Positions 13,353 through 21,892 of a stretch of DNA of 64,000 nt are shown one piece after another. Position numbers and translations under genes: made by a program. This stretch comes from Diprion similis (Eukaryota > Arthropoda > Insecta > Hymenoptera > Diprionidae). Where the stretch lies: NCBI RefSeq assembly GCF_021155765.1, contig NC_060113.1:10307001-10371000 (forward strand). Direction: 5' to 3'. Positions within the stretch are counted from its first letter, which is position 1. Each line of letters starts with the position of its first letter. The notes beneath the pieces are model-generated. The model worked only from the letters and a program-made list of their open reading frames with translations, had not been told where the DNA came from and searched no databases.

Positions 13353-13814
13353 TGTGACGAGGCAATCAGCAGTCGGGCCGAACACCTGTTCACCCGTTAA
13401 CCGATTCCTGAAATCAACCCGCTGCCGCCGCCTCGTCACTAGGCCCCAAACCCTTCGGGCCGCGCGCGACCCCGCGAGCCGCACGCAACCCCTAAGGGCC
13501 CTAAGTGCCCGCCAGGCACGCGCGCTGCTCGCATCAAGGGTTCCGCGAGCTAACCCTTATGGAGGGCCGTTTGGCCCATTGTAAAGACAGTCTCTGCTAC
13601 ACCAGGCTCAGACTCATCCAGGTAACAGGCGCGACTGTTATCCCGTAGTTGAAAGTGCGAATAGATTGTGCTAGCCGCATATATCTATATCACACCATAG
13701 AATCACCTGTCCGGCCTTCCGCCGAAATATATACACCGTATATATATATTTCAGATATACATATATATATATATTATTATATTTATATATAGATATATAT
13801 ATATATATATATAT
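13353..13814 (+). repeat. G1 3' LTR, first part
   Basis: It repeats the 5' LTR (7664 onward) and ends in an AT-rich stretch with (AT)n, where G2 has inserted. It continues after G2 at 21452. The two copies differ at a handful of sites over ~350 bp and diverge in the AT tract. Confidence 0.85.
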
Positions 13815-14098
13815 TGTTACAAAGGGTAAAATCACCCGCTTTACCCCCTTTTCTAATGATCTAGTAGTCAGCATGTGACGCAAGAAAACTAAGTCTTCTT
13901 ATGTCATCAAATGAATAAGGTTGCTGCGTCAACCGCTATTATTGTAAAAACAGATCTGTTTCGGACTTTGAGCTGATAACACGTTCTTTACCCCAAATAC
14001 AATTTTCTCAAAGCATATTTCTCATTAAGCGCCTTTTAATTGCTCACCTAACTAAGCTTCTTACCCTCGTTTTACTCGTTACGCTAAAAAGTGTAACA
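13815..14098 (+). repeat. G2 5' LTR
   Basis: 284 bp, starting TGTTACA and ending TGTAACA, matching 21168-21451 with about nine substitutions. TG...CA ends and short inverted termini are typical of LTRs. It lies against an (AT)n tract. Confidence 0.95.
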
Positions 14099-14099
14099 C

Positions 14100-14119
14100 T
14101 GGTGTCAGAATCGGGATTT
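14100..14119 (+). other. G2 primer-binding site, tRNA-Leu type
   Basis: One base after the LTR the sequence reads tggtgtcagaatcgggattt. This is complementary to the 3' end expected of an animal tRNA-Leu (CCA plus acceptor and T arm). The tRNA identity is from general knowledge of tRNA-Leu acceptor stems and was not searched. Confidence 0.75.
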
Positions 14120-14162
14120 AAAGCTTTTCTTTCGTGAGTCAATTCAGTGCGCGAATTTGAAG

Positions 14163-15617
14163 ATGAGTGTCAGTCGTTCGACCCGCTCATGCCGCCGGGA
14201 AAGTTGTGGAGATAGCCCCTCACTGAGAGGAGACCTACAAGTTCCCGAGCCAACTTTTGCGGCTCCAGAAGCTGCACCGACGGTGACCCCTGTTACAACA
14301 CCTTCGACGTCCACCGTCACCGCTTTAGACCTTCTGAAGGTCCTTCAGGCTCAACAGGAAGCAGCTGAGAGACAACGAGAAGCCGCTGAACGACAACGTG
14401 AAGCAGCTGAATGTCATCAGCAGCATCTGATGGATCTTCTACGGGGACAACAAGAGGCTCAGACACGTTCGGAAGAACGGTTCCATGATCTATTTACTAC
14501 GACGATGTCCACCTTCCAGTCGTTACACCAGTCTGCAGCCACACCTCAAAATTCTCCTGTCCTCACGCCTCATCCTTCTCCTCGCCAGGTCTTTTCGGAT
14601 CAGGCTCCCCAGGATTCAAGGTCTGTCCCTTTTATTAGAGAACTTGACTGTTCTCCGATTTCGAGACCTAGAATAATAACCGAGACCTACTTTCCCGAGC
14701 CACCATCAAATGCTCAACCTCATTTCCCACAATCAAATCAAATAGATAATCAGAGAGTATTCCGAGTCCCCTCTCAAACATGTGAAAAACCTATCTGTGC
14801 GTTAAAACCGCCTATTTTTGACGGAAAAATTCCGTGGGCAGAATATGAAAGACAATTTAATACAATTGCTAGACATAATCAATGGGACTCCGCCATGAAA
14901 GTTCATAGCCTTGCCTCTTGTCTTAGAACGCCAGCTTCGAACGTATTGACAGCTTTGTCAGAAGAAGAAATTTCTGACTTCGAAAAGCTCAGCTCCGCGT
15001 TAAAATTAAGATACGGTAATGATCATTTGACAAAATTATATACTGCTCAATTACAAACTAGGAGACCAGGACGAGACGAAGACCTTGCCTCTCTCGGACA
15101 AGACATAGAGCGACTGTCGCGAATAGCTTTGCCAGACCACGAACCGTCACGTAATATTTTAGCGACACAAGCTTTTTTAAACGCTATTAACGACCCGGAA
15201 GTTAAAATGGCCGTTGGAACGTCGGGTTTAACTTCCTTACGAGAGGCAATGGCCAAAGCTCTCGAGGTGGAGGCCATGCGAAAACAATATTTTGGAGCGG
15301 GCAAACTCCGCCAAGTACAGGTGGATAATAACACCTCTACAGAAAAGAGAGGTTGTCGCTCGGAAGAGACCGAGTCTCATAACCCGAAAAATAATAAAAA
15401 TTACAATAATAATAGAAATTTTAAAGATAAGAATAGTCGCGGTTCTTCTCAGAACCACATTAGAAGACCTCAGTACGCCAATGAGAGAGTAGACAATAGG
15501 TTTACTACCCTCACTTGCTTATTTTGCAACCAAAAAGGCCATGACGCCAATCACTGCTTCGCGTTAAAACGCAGAGCTCAAATTCAAACGCTAATAATTG
15601 GCGAAATAGTAAAGTAG
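14163..15617 (+). CDS. gag: G2 Gag polyprotein
   Basis: The first ATG, at 14163, opens a 484-codon frame. The N-terminal third is Pro/Thr/Ser-rich. It is followed by a glutamine- and glutamate-rich coiled coil near residues 60-105 built on tandem EAAERQR heptads. A Gag capsid-like region has PIFDGK and WDSAMKVHSL. A CCHC zinc knuckle, C-x2-C-x4-H-x4-C, lies at about 15523-15567. The frame stops at 15615. Just downstream, another frame stays open from about 15575 to a TAG at 15680 that sits on a slippery site. The original gag therefore probably ended there, and this copy has a 1-nt lesion between the knuckle and 15615. Gag packages the element RNA into virus-like particles. Confidence 0.87.
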   Translation: MSVSRSTRSCRRESCGDSPSLRGDLQVPEPTFAAPEAAPTVTPVTTPSTSTVTALDLLKVLQAQQEAAERQREAAERQREAAECHQQHLMDLLRGQQEAQTRSEERFHDLFTTTMSTFQSLHQSAATPQNSPVLTPHPSPRQVFSDQAPQDSRSVPFIRELDCSPISRPRIITETYFPEPPSNAQPHFPQSNQIDNQRVFRVPSQTCEKPICALKPPIFDGKIPWAEYERQFNTIARHNQWDSAMKVHSLASCLRTPASNVLTALSEEEISDFEKLSSALKLRYGNDHLTKLYTAQLQTRRPGRDEDLASLGQDIERLSRIALPDHEPSRNILATQAFLNAINDPEVKMAVGTSGLTSLREAMAKALEVEAMRKQYFGAGKLRQVQVDNNTSTEKRGCRSEETESHNPKNNKNYNNNRNFKDKNSRGSSQNHIRRPQYANERVDNRFTTLTCLFCNQKGHDANHCFALKRRAQIQTLIIGEIVK

Positions 15618-15645
15618 CCAGGGAAGATAGTCATCAGAATTCTAA

Positions 15646-18600
15646 TCCCGACACCTCGACCATGGCTATCTCAAAAAACTAGATTCAGATGATTTAGGAG
15701 GGCGAAAATCATCGCAGGTTGTTAGAGTAGAAAGCCCTTTTGCGACTCAGTTTTTACTAAGGAGTTTAAGACAGTCTGGTCTTTACGCACGCGGAACTGT
15801 CAATGGCGTTGACTGCCTCTGGGTAATTGATACCGGAGCAGAGGTAACCGTTGTTCGGTCGGATCTTTTAAAATCTGACGACCAGACTGTTCCCTCTTTA
15901 TCTTTGCGAACAGCCACTGGAGAGACGACCCCGGTTTTGGGAGAGGTTAGCGTGCAGATTAACCTCTTCGGATGTATCGACTCTCCACACAAGGTTTTTG
16001 TCGCAGATATCGAGGATGAAGGTATTTTGGGTTTAGATTTCCTCACAGCTCACGATTGCGTGATTTCCACCAAGAGGAATTCTCTGACGTCTAACAGCCG
16101 CGAAATCCCTCTCTGCTCGAAGAAAAGAAGAGTGTACTGGACTCCTCCAAGAATACGAGAAGTAGAACTCTCCAAAGACAATCATCAAAATCTGCTCCCT
16201 TCACATCTAGAAAATCTTTTTGAAAAATCGTCGACCACGCTGGGTTTACAACAGAAGGAATCCTTTAAATCTGTTTTATTTAAGTACGCAGATTCTTTTG
16301 CAGTTAACAGCGGAGACAAGGGGAGATGTACGTCGGTAAAACATAAAATCGACGTCGGAAACAATCCTCCAATTAAACAAGCTCCCCGGAGACTCGCTCT
16401 CAACGGCAGAGAAGAGGTGAAGAAACTCGTTGAAGATATGCTGACCAACGACGTAATCGAGCCTTCTTCCAGTCCCTGGACTTCTCCGATCGTCCTGGTC
16501 AACAAAAAGGACGGCTCCAAGCGATTTTGCATAGACTACAGAAAGCTGAACGACATAACCAAGAAGGACTCCTATCCTCTCCCCAGAATCGACGAAACGC
16601 TCGATCTGATTGCTGGCGCGACCTGGTTTAGTACCATTGATCCTCAGAGTGGCTATTGGCAGGTTCAGATGGATCCCCTGGACAAGGAAAAGACAGCTTT
16701 CGTCACAGGACTAGGAGGATTATGGCAATTTAAGGTAATGCCTTTTGGCTTAAGTAACGCCCCGGCTACCTTTGAACGGATGATGGAGACTGTTCTCCAA
16801 GGACTCACAGGAAAAATTTGCCTCGTTTATTTGGACGACATAATCGTTTTCGGGAAAGACTTTGAAGAAGAAGTGTACCACCTCGAACAAGTCTTCTCCA
16901 GGTTAAAACAAGCAGGGCTAAAGATGAGTCCAAAGAAATGCCATCTGTTCCAGAAAGAAGTCAGCTTCCTCGGTCACATAGTCTCCGCTGAAGGAGTGAA
17001 GACCGATCCCTCCAAGATCGAGAAGGTCTCTGCTTGGCCGACACCGACGAACAAAGAGCAAGTTCAGAGCTTTTTGGGTCTCTGCACTTACTACAGAAGA
17101 TTTGTAAAAGGTGTCGCCACGATAGCCAAACCCCTCCATCGTCTCACAGGAATCAAGATTCCATTCGATTGGACTCCAGAATGCGAAGAAGCCTTCAAGA
17201 AATTGAAAGAAAATCTTACTTCTTCCCCGATTTTAGCCTATCCAGAGGTCGAACTTCCTTTTATTTTAGATACAGACGCCTCTTTGTCAGGGATAGGTGG
17301 AGTCTTGTCACAGATTCAGGAAGGTCAGGAGAGAGCGATTAGCTATTACAGCAGAGTCCTTAGTAAAACCGAGAGGAACTATTGTGTAACTCGTAGAGAA
17401 CTCTTAGCTGTTGTTAAAACCGTAGTCCACTTTCATCATTATTTGTACGGAAGGAAATTCTTGATTAGAACAGACCATGCTTCTTTAAGGTGGTTACTTT
17501 CGTTTAAATCCCCCGAAGGTCAGGTAGCTAGGTGGATTGAGAGGCTCGGACAGTACGATTTCGAAATTCGTCATCGAGCAGGTTTACAACATGGAAACGC
17601 TGACGCTCTTTCTCGAAGACCCTGCGAAGAAACGACAGATTGTAGGCAATGTACTCGCCTTAAAAAATACAGAGATCCTCCTCCTACAATACGGAAGATT
17701 TCTCTTGGAGAAAACCTCGAAGATTGGAAAAGATCTCAACAAGAAGATTCTACTCTGTCTCAGGTTAAATCTTGGAAAGAAACACAAACTCGCCCAGACT
17801 GGCAAGAAATATCCTCAGCTGAGTCTGACGTCAAAGTTCACTGGGCTCAATGGGACTCTATTCTTTTAATAGACGGAATATTATACCGCAAATGGGAATC
17901 CGCAGACTTGAAAGAGATCAAGTGGCAATTTTTGGTTCCCAGAAATCGAGTTCCAGAAATTCTTGCTCTTTACCACGATTCTCCTGCAGGTGGACACTTT
18001 GCCTGGAATAAAACTTTAGGCAAGATACGCGATCGTCATTTTTGGCCACGATGTCGTGCCGACGTAGAAGACTGGTGTCGGAGATGTCAAGTCTTTACGT
18101 CGAAGAAAGGACCTCGAGATAAAGGACAAAGCTCTCTCCAAGTTTACAACGTGGGAGCTCCTTTCGAGAGGGTAGCAATGGATATCCTCGGTCCTCTTCC
18201 TATAACCTACAGTGGGAATAAATACGCCTTAGTCATCGCTGATTATTTTACCAAGTGGCCCGAAGTAATTCCACTCGCCAGTCAGGAAGCCTCTACCGTA
18301 GCTCAGGCGTTCGTAAAAGAATTTATCTGTAGACACGGAGTACCTCTAGAATTACACACCGATCAGGGCCGAAATTTTGAGTCAAGCTTAATGAAAGAAG
18401 TTACTCAAATTTTAGGGGTTAGAAAAACTCGTACTACTCCCCTCCATCCTCAGTCTGACGGCATGATAGAACGTCTGAATAGGACTTTACTCCAATATTT
18501 GTCGTCCTTCGTAGAGCAGAATCAGAGAGATTGGGACACCTGGATTCCTTTTTTCCTCCTGTCTTATAGATCTGCGATTCACGAGACGACAAAACAGACG

Positions 18601-19068
18601 CCCGCTTGTATGCTTACGGGGAGAAATCTTCGACTCCCGTCAGATTTAGAGAAAGGCCCTGTTCCCGTGCAAACTCAACCTCAGACAGATTATGCCTCTG
18701 ATTTACAACAACGCCTAGAAGAAATTCATAATTTTGCAAGGGAAAGAATTTCTATGGCTTCAGATAAATTAAAAGCTCGCTACGATATACGAGCTAGAGA
18801 TTTAAAATATAATCCCGGAGATTCTGTCTGGCTTTTCCAACCTAGAAGACAGAAAGGAAAATGTCCAAAACTCCAACGAAACTGGGAAGGTCCATATTTA
18901 ATAGTTAACCGGATCAACGATGTCGTTTACAGGATCCGAAAAACGCCTCACTCTAAAGAAAAGGTCGTACACCTGGACCGTCTAGCTTCGTTCGAGGAAC
19001 ACACTCGAACGGAATCACCCGGACCTGGAACATCCTCCCAGGTTAGACCACCTTTGAATCAACCCTGA
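15646..19068 (+). CDS. pol: G2 Pol polyprotein (protease, RT, RNase H, integrase)
   Basis: This uninterrupted frame of about 1140 codons has no early ATG and lies in the -1 frame relative to the terminal gag frame, so it should be made as Gag-Pol. Protease has DTGAE at 15829. RT has FCIDYRKLN and YLDD at 16828. RNase H has DTDAS near 17270. Integrase has an H2C2 finger near 17970-18090 and the catalytic residues in MDILGPLP, TDQGRNF and DGMIERLN. The C-terminus has a GPY-type module (NWEGPYLIV). No chromodomain is seen. All catalytic motifs are intact, so this copy looks nearly competent apart from the gag lesion upstream. Confidence 0.94.
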   Translation, partial: SRHLDHGYLKKLDSDDLGGRKSSQVVRVESPFATQFLLRSLRQSGLYARGTVNGVDCLWVIDTGAEVTVVRSDLLKSDDQTVPSLSLRTATGETTPVLGEVSVQINLFGCIDSPHKVFVADIEDEGILGLDFLTAHDCVISTKRNSLTSNSREIPLCSKKRRVYWTPPRIREVELSKDNHQNLLPSHLENLFEKSSTTLGLQQKESFKSVLFKYADSFAVNSGDKGRCTSVKHKIDVGNNPPIKQAPRRLALNGREEVKKLVEDMLTNDVIEPSSSPWTSPIVLVNKKDGSKRFCIDYRKLNDITKKDSYPLPRIDETLDLIAGATWFSTIDPQSGYWQVQMDPLDKEKTAFVTGLGGLWQFKVMPFGLSNAPATFERMMETVLQGLTGKICLVYLDDIIVFGKDFEEEVYHLEQVFSRLKQAGLKMSPKKCHLFQKEVSFLGHIVSAEGVKTDPSKIEKVSAWPTPTNKEQVQSFLGLCTYYRRFVKGVATIAKPLHRLTGIKIPFDWTPECEEAFKKLKENLTSSPILAYPEVELPFILDTDASLSGIGGVLSQIQEGQERAISYYSRVLSKTERNYCVTRRELLAVVKTVVHFHHYLYGRKFLIRTDHASLRWLLSFKSPEGQVARWIERLGQYDFEIRHRAGLQHGNADALSRRPCEETTDCRQCTRLKKYRDPPPTIRKISLGENLEDWKRSQQEDSTLSQVKSWKETQTRPDWQEISSAESDVKVHWAQWDSILLIDGILYRKWESADLKEIKWQFLVPRNRVPEILALYHDSPAGGHFAWNKTLGKIRDRHFWPRCRADVEDWCRRCQVFTSKKGPRDKGQSSLQVYNVGAPFERVAMDILGPLPITYSGNKYALVIADYFTKWPEVIPLASQEASTVAQAFVKEFICRHGVPLELHTDQGRNFESSLMKEVTQILGVRKTRTTPLHPQSDGMIERLNRTLLQYLSSFVEQNQRDWDTWIPFFLLSYRSAIHETTKQTPACMLTGRNLRLPSDLEKGPVPVQTQPQTDYASDLQQRLEEIHNFARERISMASDKLKARYDIRARDLKYNPGDSVWLFQPRRQKGKCPKLQRNWEGPYLIVNRINDVVYRIRKTPHSKEKVVHLDRLASFEEHTRTESPGPGTSSQVRPPLNQP
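15673..15679 (+). promoter_or_regulatory. -1 ribosomal frameshift site, A-AAA-AAC
   Basis: The heptamer aaaaaac is read tcA-AAA-AAC-TAG in the frame that continues gag. Slipping back one base gives AAA-CTA-GAT, exactly the pol frame. X-XXY-YYZ heptamers of this type are classic retroviral -1 frameshift signals, and the gag stop follows directly. I did not fold the downstream RNA. Confidence 0.75.
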
Positions 19069-19090
19069 GAAAAGTAAAGAAACTTCGAGT

Positions 19091-19105
19091 CTTCTTGTTT
19101 TCTAG
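19091..19105 (+). promoter_or_regulatory. candidate 3' splice site before the kinase ORF
   Basis: The sequence cttcttgttttctag is a pyrimidine tract ending in AG, placed exactly where the kinase frame opens (after TAG at 19103-19105). A matching donor-like GTGAGT lies at 14134-14139 between the primer site and the gag ATG, as in retroviral leaders. Together they suggest a spliced subgenomic mRNA for the kinase, as for env in errantiviruses. This is inference from motifs only. Confidence 0.5.
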
Positions 19106-19782
19106 TCTTTGATTGATTGGGAACATAACCTTCCCTTCGGAATTTCACTCCATAAGAAGAAGTCACTTTCTATTATCATCGAAGGGAATATCGGATGCGG
19201 GAAGACAACCTTTACTAAAAGATTCTTGTCGGACCCTCAGGTTTGCACCCTATTAGAACCCCTCGATCAGTACCGTGATGTTGCCGGAGTCAACTTATTA
19301 CAATTGATGTATGAAGACCCAAATAGATATTGCTACCAGTTCCAGCATCACGTTCAACAAGTTATGTACGATAGACATCTTCTTTTAACCTCTCGGCCTG
19401 TCAAAATTATGGAAAGGTCGATGTTTAGCGGCGATTGTTTTATCGAAACTCATCGCAGGTTAGGAAATCTTCGAGATTTCGAGGCTCATCTACTCAGAAA
19501 AAATTCCGCTCTTCTCATTCAAGCGTTCCAACTCGGAGTAGATTTAATAGTTTATTTGCGAGTTTCCCCAGAAACCTCTTTTGTTCGGATTAATTCTCGT
19601 GCACGCAAGGAAGAAACAGAGATTCCTCTGCAATTGCTTAGAACTATTCATGAAGTTCATGAAGATTGGTTGGAGGCATTTTTTCTTCCTTACCTGCCCC
19701 CGTGATAGTTATGGATGCAGAGAATACGACTGAACAGATCTATTTAGATTTTACAGAAAGACTAATCTCCAATCTCTACTAA
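19106..19782 (+). CDS. deoxynucleoside kinase carried by a gypsy retrotransposon
   Basis: The product should phosphorylate deoxynucleosides to monophosphates using ATP. Numbering from the TTG at 19109: P-loop GNIGCGKT at residues 26-33; LEPL at 49-52; GVNLLQLMY at 60-68; FQ at 78-79 in the position of the base-contacting Gln; MERS at 101-104 (catalytic Glu-Arg); lid RARKEE at 164-169. This is the TK2/dCK/insect dNK family pattern. Residue 55 is Tyr where insect dNK usually has Trp. The frame ends at 19703 after a C5 run, but the family-like C-terminus (VIVMDAE) follows in the frame starting at 19702 and stops at 19780. One missing C explains this, and total length would be about 225 residues, normal for the family. 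No ATG precedes the P-loop, so a spliced leader or a non-AUG start is needed. Confidence 0.92.
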
Positions 19783-19838
19783 TTAACACAATAACAAAGA
19801 ACATATGAAATTTTATTTTATTTTATTTAAAGATTTTT

Positions 19839-20301
19839 TTAAATATGGGATAATTCCATGATTTTTTTTATCGAATCTTTAACCTCCTCACAAGATTCAC
19901 AAATGTTAGTATTTCTTTCCAAGGTGATTAGTTCCGCATCACAATCCATACATTTTGGTCCATCTCCTCCAAAAGTGATATAAATACATAGTTCTTTAAT
20001 TTCTTCTATTGGAACTTCGAAATGGAAACTATAAAAAAAAAAAAAAATTCGAAGTATTGAAAGATGAAGAATCCTTATTCTTTCGAGAATTTGTCACCAA
20101 GACTTACAATCTTAAGAAGCAGCGTCGGCACCTTATGCCGCATTCCCTCCGAACATGAAAAGCATTCAGTTGTCCACATTTTAATTTAGCCCATTCTTCT
20201 GCGAATTTGGTTTCTATCATCTCAGCAGAAATTTCGTTGAAATCGGGAATTGAAAACTTTTTTACTAAAATAGCGGCGTTAATGAAATTATGTCTCGACA
20301 T
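19839..20301 (-). CDS. antisense, spliced, cysteine-rich zinc-binding-like protein in G2
   Basis: Exon 1 runs from ATG at 20301 to 20108. Exon 2 runs from 20028 to the stop at 19839. Between them is a 79-nt intron with GTAAGT donor and a T-rich tract ending TATAG. The 194-nt and 190-nt exons join in frame as 127 codons. Exon 1 ends with a cysteine cluster (CGIRCRRC). Exon 2 has CMDC and CESC about 15 residues apart, like a zinc ribbon, then a short acidic helix. AATAAA signals on this strand follow the stop near 19810-19830. The 3' end faces the kinase gene about 57 bp away. I do not recognise the family. The intron lies antisense to the retroelement RNA, so it would not be removed during retrotransposition. 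Retroviral antisense genes such as HTLV-1 HBZ are a loose precedent. Confidence 0.62.
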
Positions 20302-20491
20302 TTTTCGGCAGACTGGAGGATTCAAGTTTTGTTTTGAAGAAGCTTTTGTTCTCGCGTCGGTTTTTGTTTTCTTCTAGAAGATTCTTCTCATAAATCGAGT
20401 TTTGTATCAGATTGGCTCTGATTTCTTTGTGGTTTGAACAGAGCCGCGATTGTTATTTTTCATGGTCGATAAGCGATTATTTGATTCTCAC

Positions 20492-20651
20492 ATTTTTCTA
20501 ACCCATGTGTCAGTTTTTGTCAGCTCTTTTTCAGGTTGTTTTATGACGTAACCTGATTTTCCTTTACCTTCTCCTGGGATTTGAGGATGACTGAAGGCCC
20601 CGATTTTAAAGAAACACTCAACGATAATCCAGATGAGATCGTTTATTTTCT
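20492..20651 (-). CDS. possible upstream exon of the antisense gene
   Basis: An open minus-strand stretch of about 53 codons begins after an acceptor-like tttttaaaag and ends at a GTGAGA donor-like site (20491). A GTTAGA at about 20505 is an alternative donor. Composition looks coding (EGKGKSGYVIKQPEKEL). The phase with the exon at 20301-20108 works through the GTTAGA donor and an acceptor near 20374 (cttctag), but not through GTGAGA with that acceptor. The plus strand also has a 23-codon frame here. Treat it as a candidate exon only. Confidence 0.3.
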
Positions 20652-21155
20652 CTTTTAAAAATAATAAAATTTATACGATCCGTGCTTTTCTCAAATTCGC
20701 TTAGCGAATTCGGATTGGTCTGCCTTCACTCACGTTTGTCCTCCCAATCTAGGGTGTGCAGTTTCCGAAAGAATTCGGGACCGGCTCGCCTCCTTTTCCT
20801 CTCCTGTTCCCGTGGTCCTTTTCCCGAATCATTTTGACCAAATTTGGATTTTCCTGATTTCCGGAATTTGAAACTGACCGCTCCTTCGGATTTTACACGA
20901 AGCTATACACTACACACTTTTTACACTGACCTTTGTGAAAACACGGCACATAAAATTTTGAAAATTCAGTTCAATGCTCGACTATCTGCTCAAGGTTTTC
21001 TGTGGTTTACCTTGAGACTGTGGGCAAATGCCAGATAGCAGAAAGGGAGTCTTTGAATTTTTAGAGCCACAGCTCCGACTCACCTTCGAGCGTCGTATGC
21101 TAGATCAAGATCATTATTGTTTCAATTTGTTCGAGTCGGGACGACTCTTTTCCTC
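20652..21155 (+). other. G2 3' untranslated region, no clear gene
   Basis: This lies between the antisense-gene region and the polypurine tract. I see no domain-bearing frame on either strand. On the minus strand there is a strong donor-like AAG|GTGAGT near 21083-21091 and another GTGAGT near 20728-20735. These would suit noncoding 5' exons of an antisense transcript starting in or near the 3' LTR. No product can be supported. Confidence 0.5.
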
Positions 21156-21167
21156 AGAGGGGAGTAG
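21156..21167 (+). other. G2 polypurine tract
   Basis: The sequence agaggggagtag directly precedes the TGTTACA start of the 3' LTR. It has one interrupting T. Confidence 0.75.
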
Positions 21168-21451
21168 TGTTACAGAGGGTAAAATCACCTGCTTTACCCC
21201 CTTTTCTAATGATCTAGTAGTCGGCATGTGACGCAGGAAAACTAAGTCTTCTCATGTCATCAAATGAATAAGGTTGCTGCGTCAACCGCTATTATTGTAA
21301 AAACAGATCTGTTTCAGACTTTGAGCTGATAACACGTTCTTTACCCCAAATACATTTTTCTCAAAGCATATTTCTCATTTAGCGCCTTTTAATTGCTCAC
21401 CTAACTAAGCTTCTTACCCTCGTTTTACTCGTTACGCTAAAAAGTGTTACA
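21168..21451 (+). repeat. G2 3' LTR
   Basis: 284 bp, matching 13815-14098 with about nine substitutions. It is followed by (AT)n and then a 16-bp inverted copy of its own last bases, giving the palindrome at 21436-21487. Confidence 0.95.
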
Positions 21452-21892
21452 ATATATATATATATATATATTGTAACACTTTTTAGCACAAATACACATG
21501 TAACACTTATATATCTATAAAGATATATAACATAAATATATAAACATATATATCCATTGTACCAGCACCGCCGATCTATTACCTGTCATACCTTGTCTAA
21601 TACATAAAGATATTTCTTGACCTTTTGCACATATATATATGTTAGTTATAATTAATTGTTAAAAACCAAGTTGATTGCAGCATACGCTTTTTGTATTTCT
21701 GTTTTTTTCCTAGCGATCCGAAGTGACGCTTGAATAAACCTACAATTATCAATTTAATAACGTGTCCAATTATTTACTTATCCTACTTCCTCCTAAAAAC
21801 TGACCCTGGTCGACTCCGAGCACCCGGATGGGGGGGGGTGCAACCACCACCAAAGGGTAATCCAACCGACTAGGACCGGTAACACCGTTACA
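21452..21892 (+). repeat. G1 3' LTR, second part
   Basis: This continues the LTR interrupted at 13814. It is AT-rich, has a likely polyadenylation signal (gaataaacc near 21733), and ends ggtaacaccgttaca at 21892 before the CAGC duplication. It contains a run of 9 G at 21830-21838. No copy of this half exists at the 5' end of G1. Confidence 0.78.

Larger units (their letters stand above)
13815..21451 (+). mobile_element. Ty3/gypsy retrotransposon G2 carrying a deoxynucleoside kinase
   Basis: G2 is bounded by 284-bp LTRs (13815-14098 and 21168-21451). They differ at 9 sites by my count, about 3%. A tRNA-Leu-type primer site follows the 5' LTR and a polypurine tract precedes the 3' LTR. It inserted into (AT)n, with ATAT on both sides. 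The order is LTR, primer site, splice-donor-like GTGAGT (14134-14139), gag, -1 frameshift site, pol, deoxynucleoside kinase, convergent antisense spliced gene, ~500-850 bp of little-coding sequence, polypurine tract, LTR. The 2.1 kb between pol and the 3' LTR is where other gypsy elements carry env. Confidence 0.93.
7664..21892 (+). mobile_element. Ty3/gypsy retrotransposon G1, with element G2 nested in its 3' LTR
   Basis: G1 starts TGTGACGAGG at 7664 and ends CGTTACA at 21892. It is flanked by a 4-bp duplication, CAGC, at 7660-7663 and 21893-21896, and removing it restores the satellite monomer. The first ~370 bp at 7664 recur at 13353, directly after a polypurine tract, which defines the 5' and 3' LTRs. 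The 3' LTR is split by G2 (13815-21451). Gag and most of the protease are missing. Sequence at 8237-9892 is unexplained, and all three long G runs of the window lie in G1 sequence. Confidence 0.88.

Noticed and set aside
19109-19705. The kinase as a host gene exon with retroelements around it by chance
   Set aside because: It lies strictly inside paired LTRs, after pol and before the polypurine tract, on the element strand, without host-type introns in the kinase. Copy-number data would settle it.
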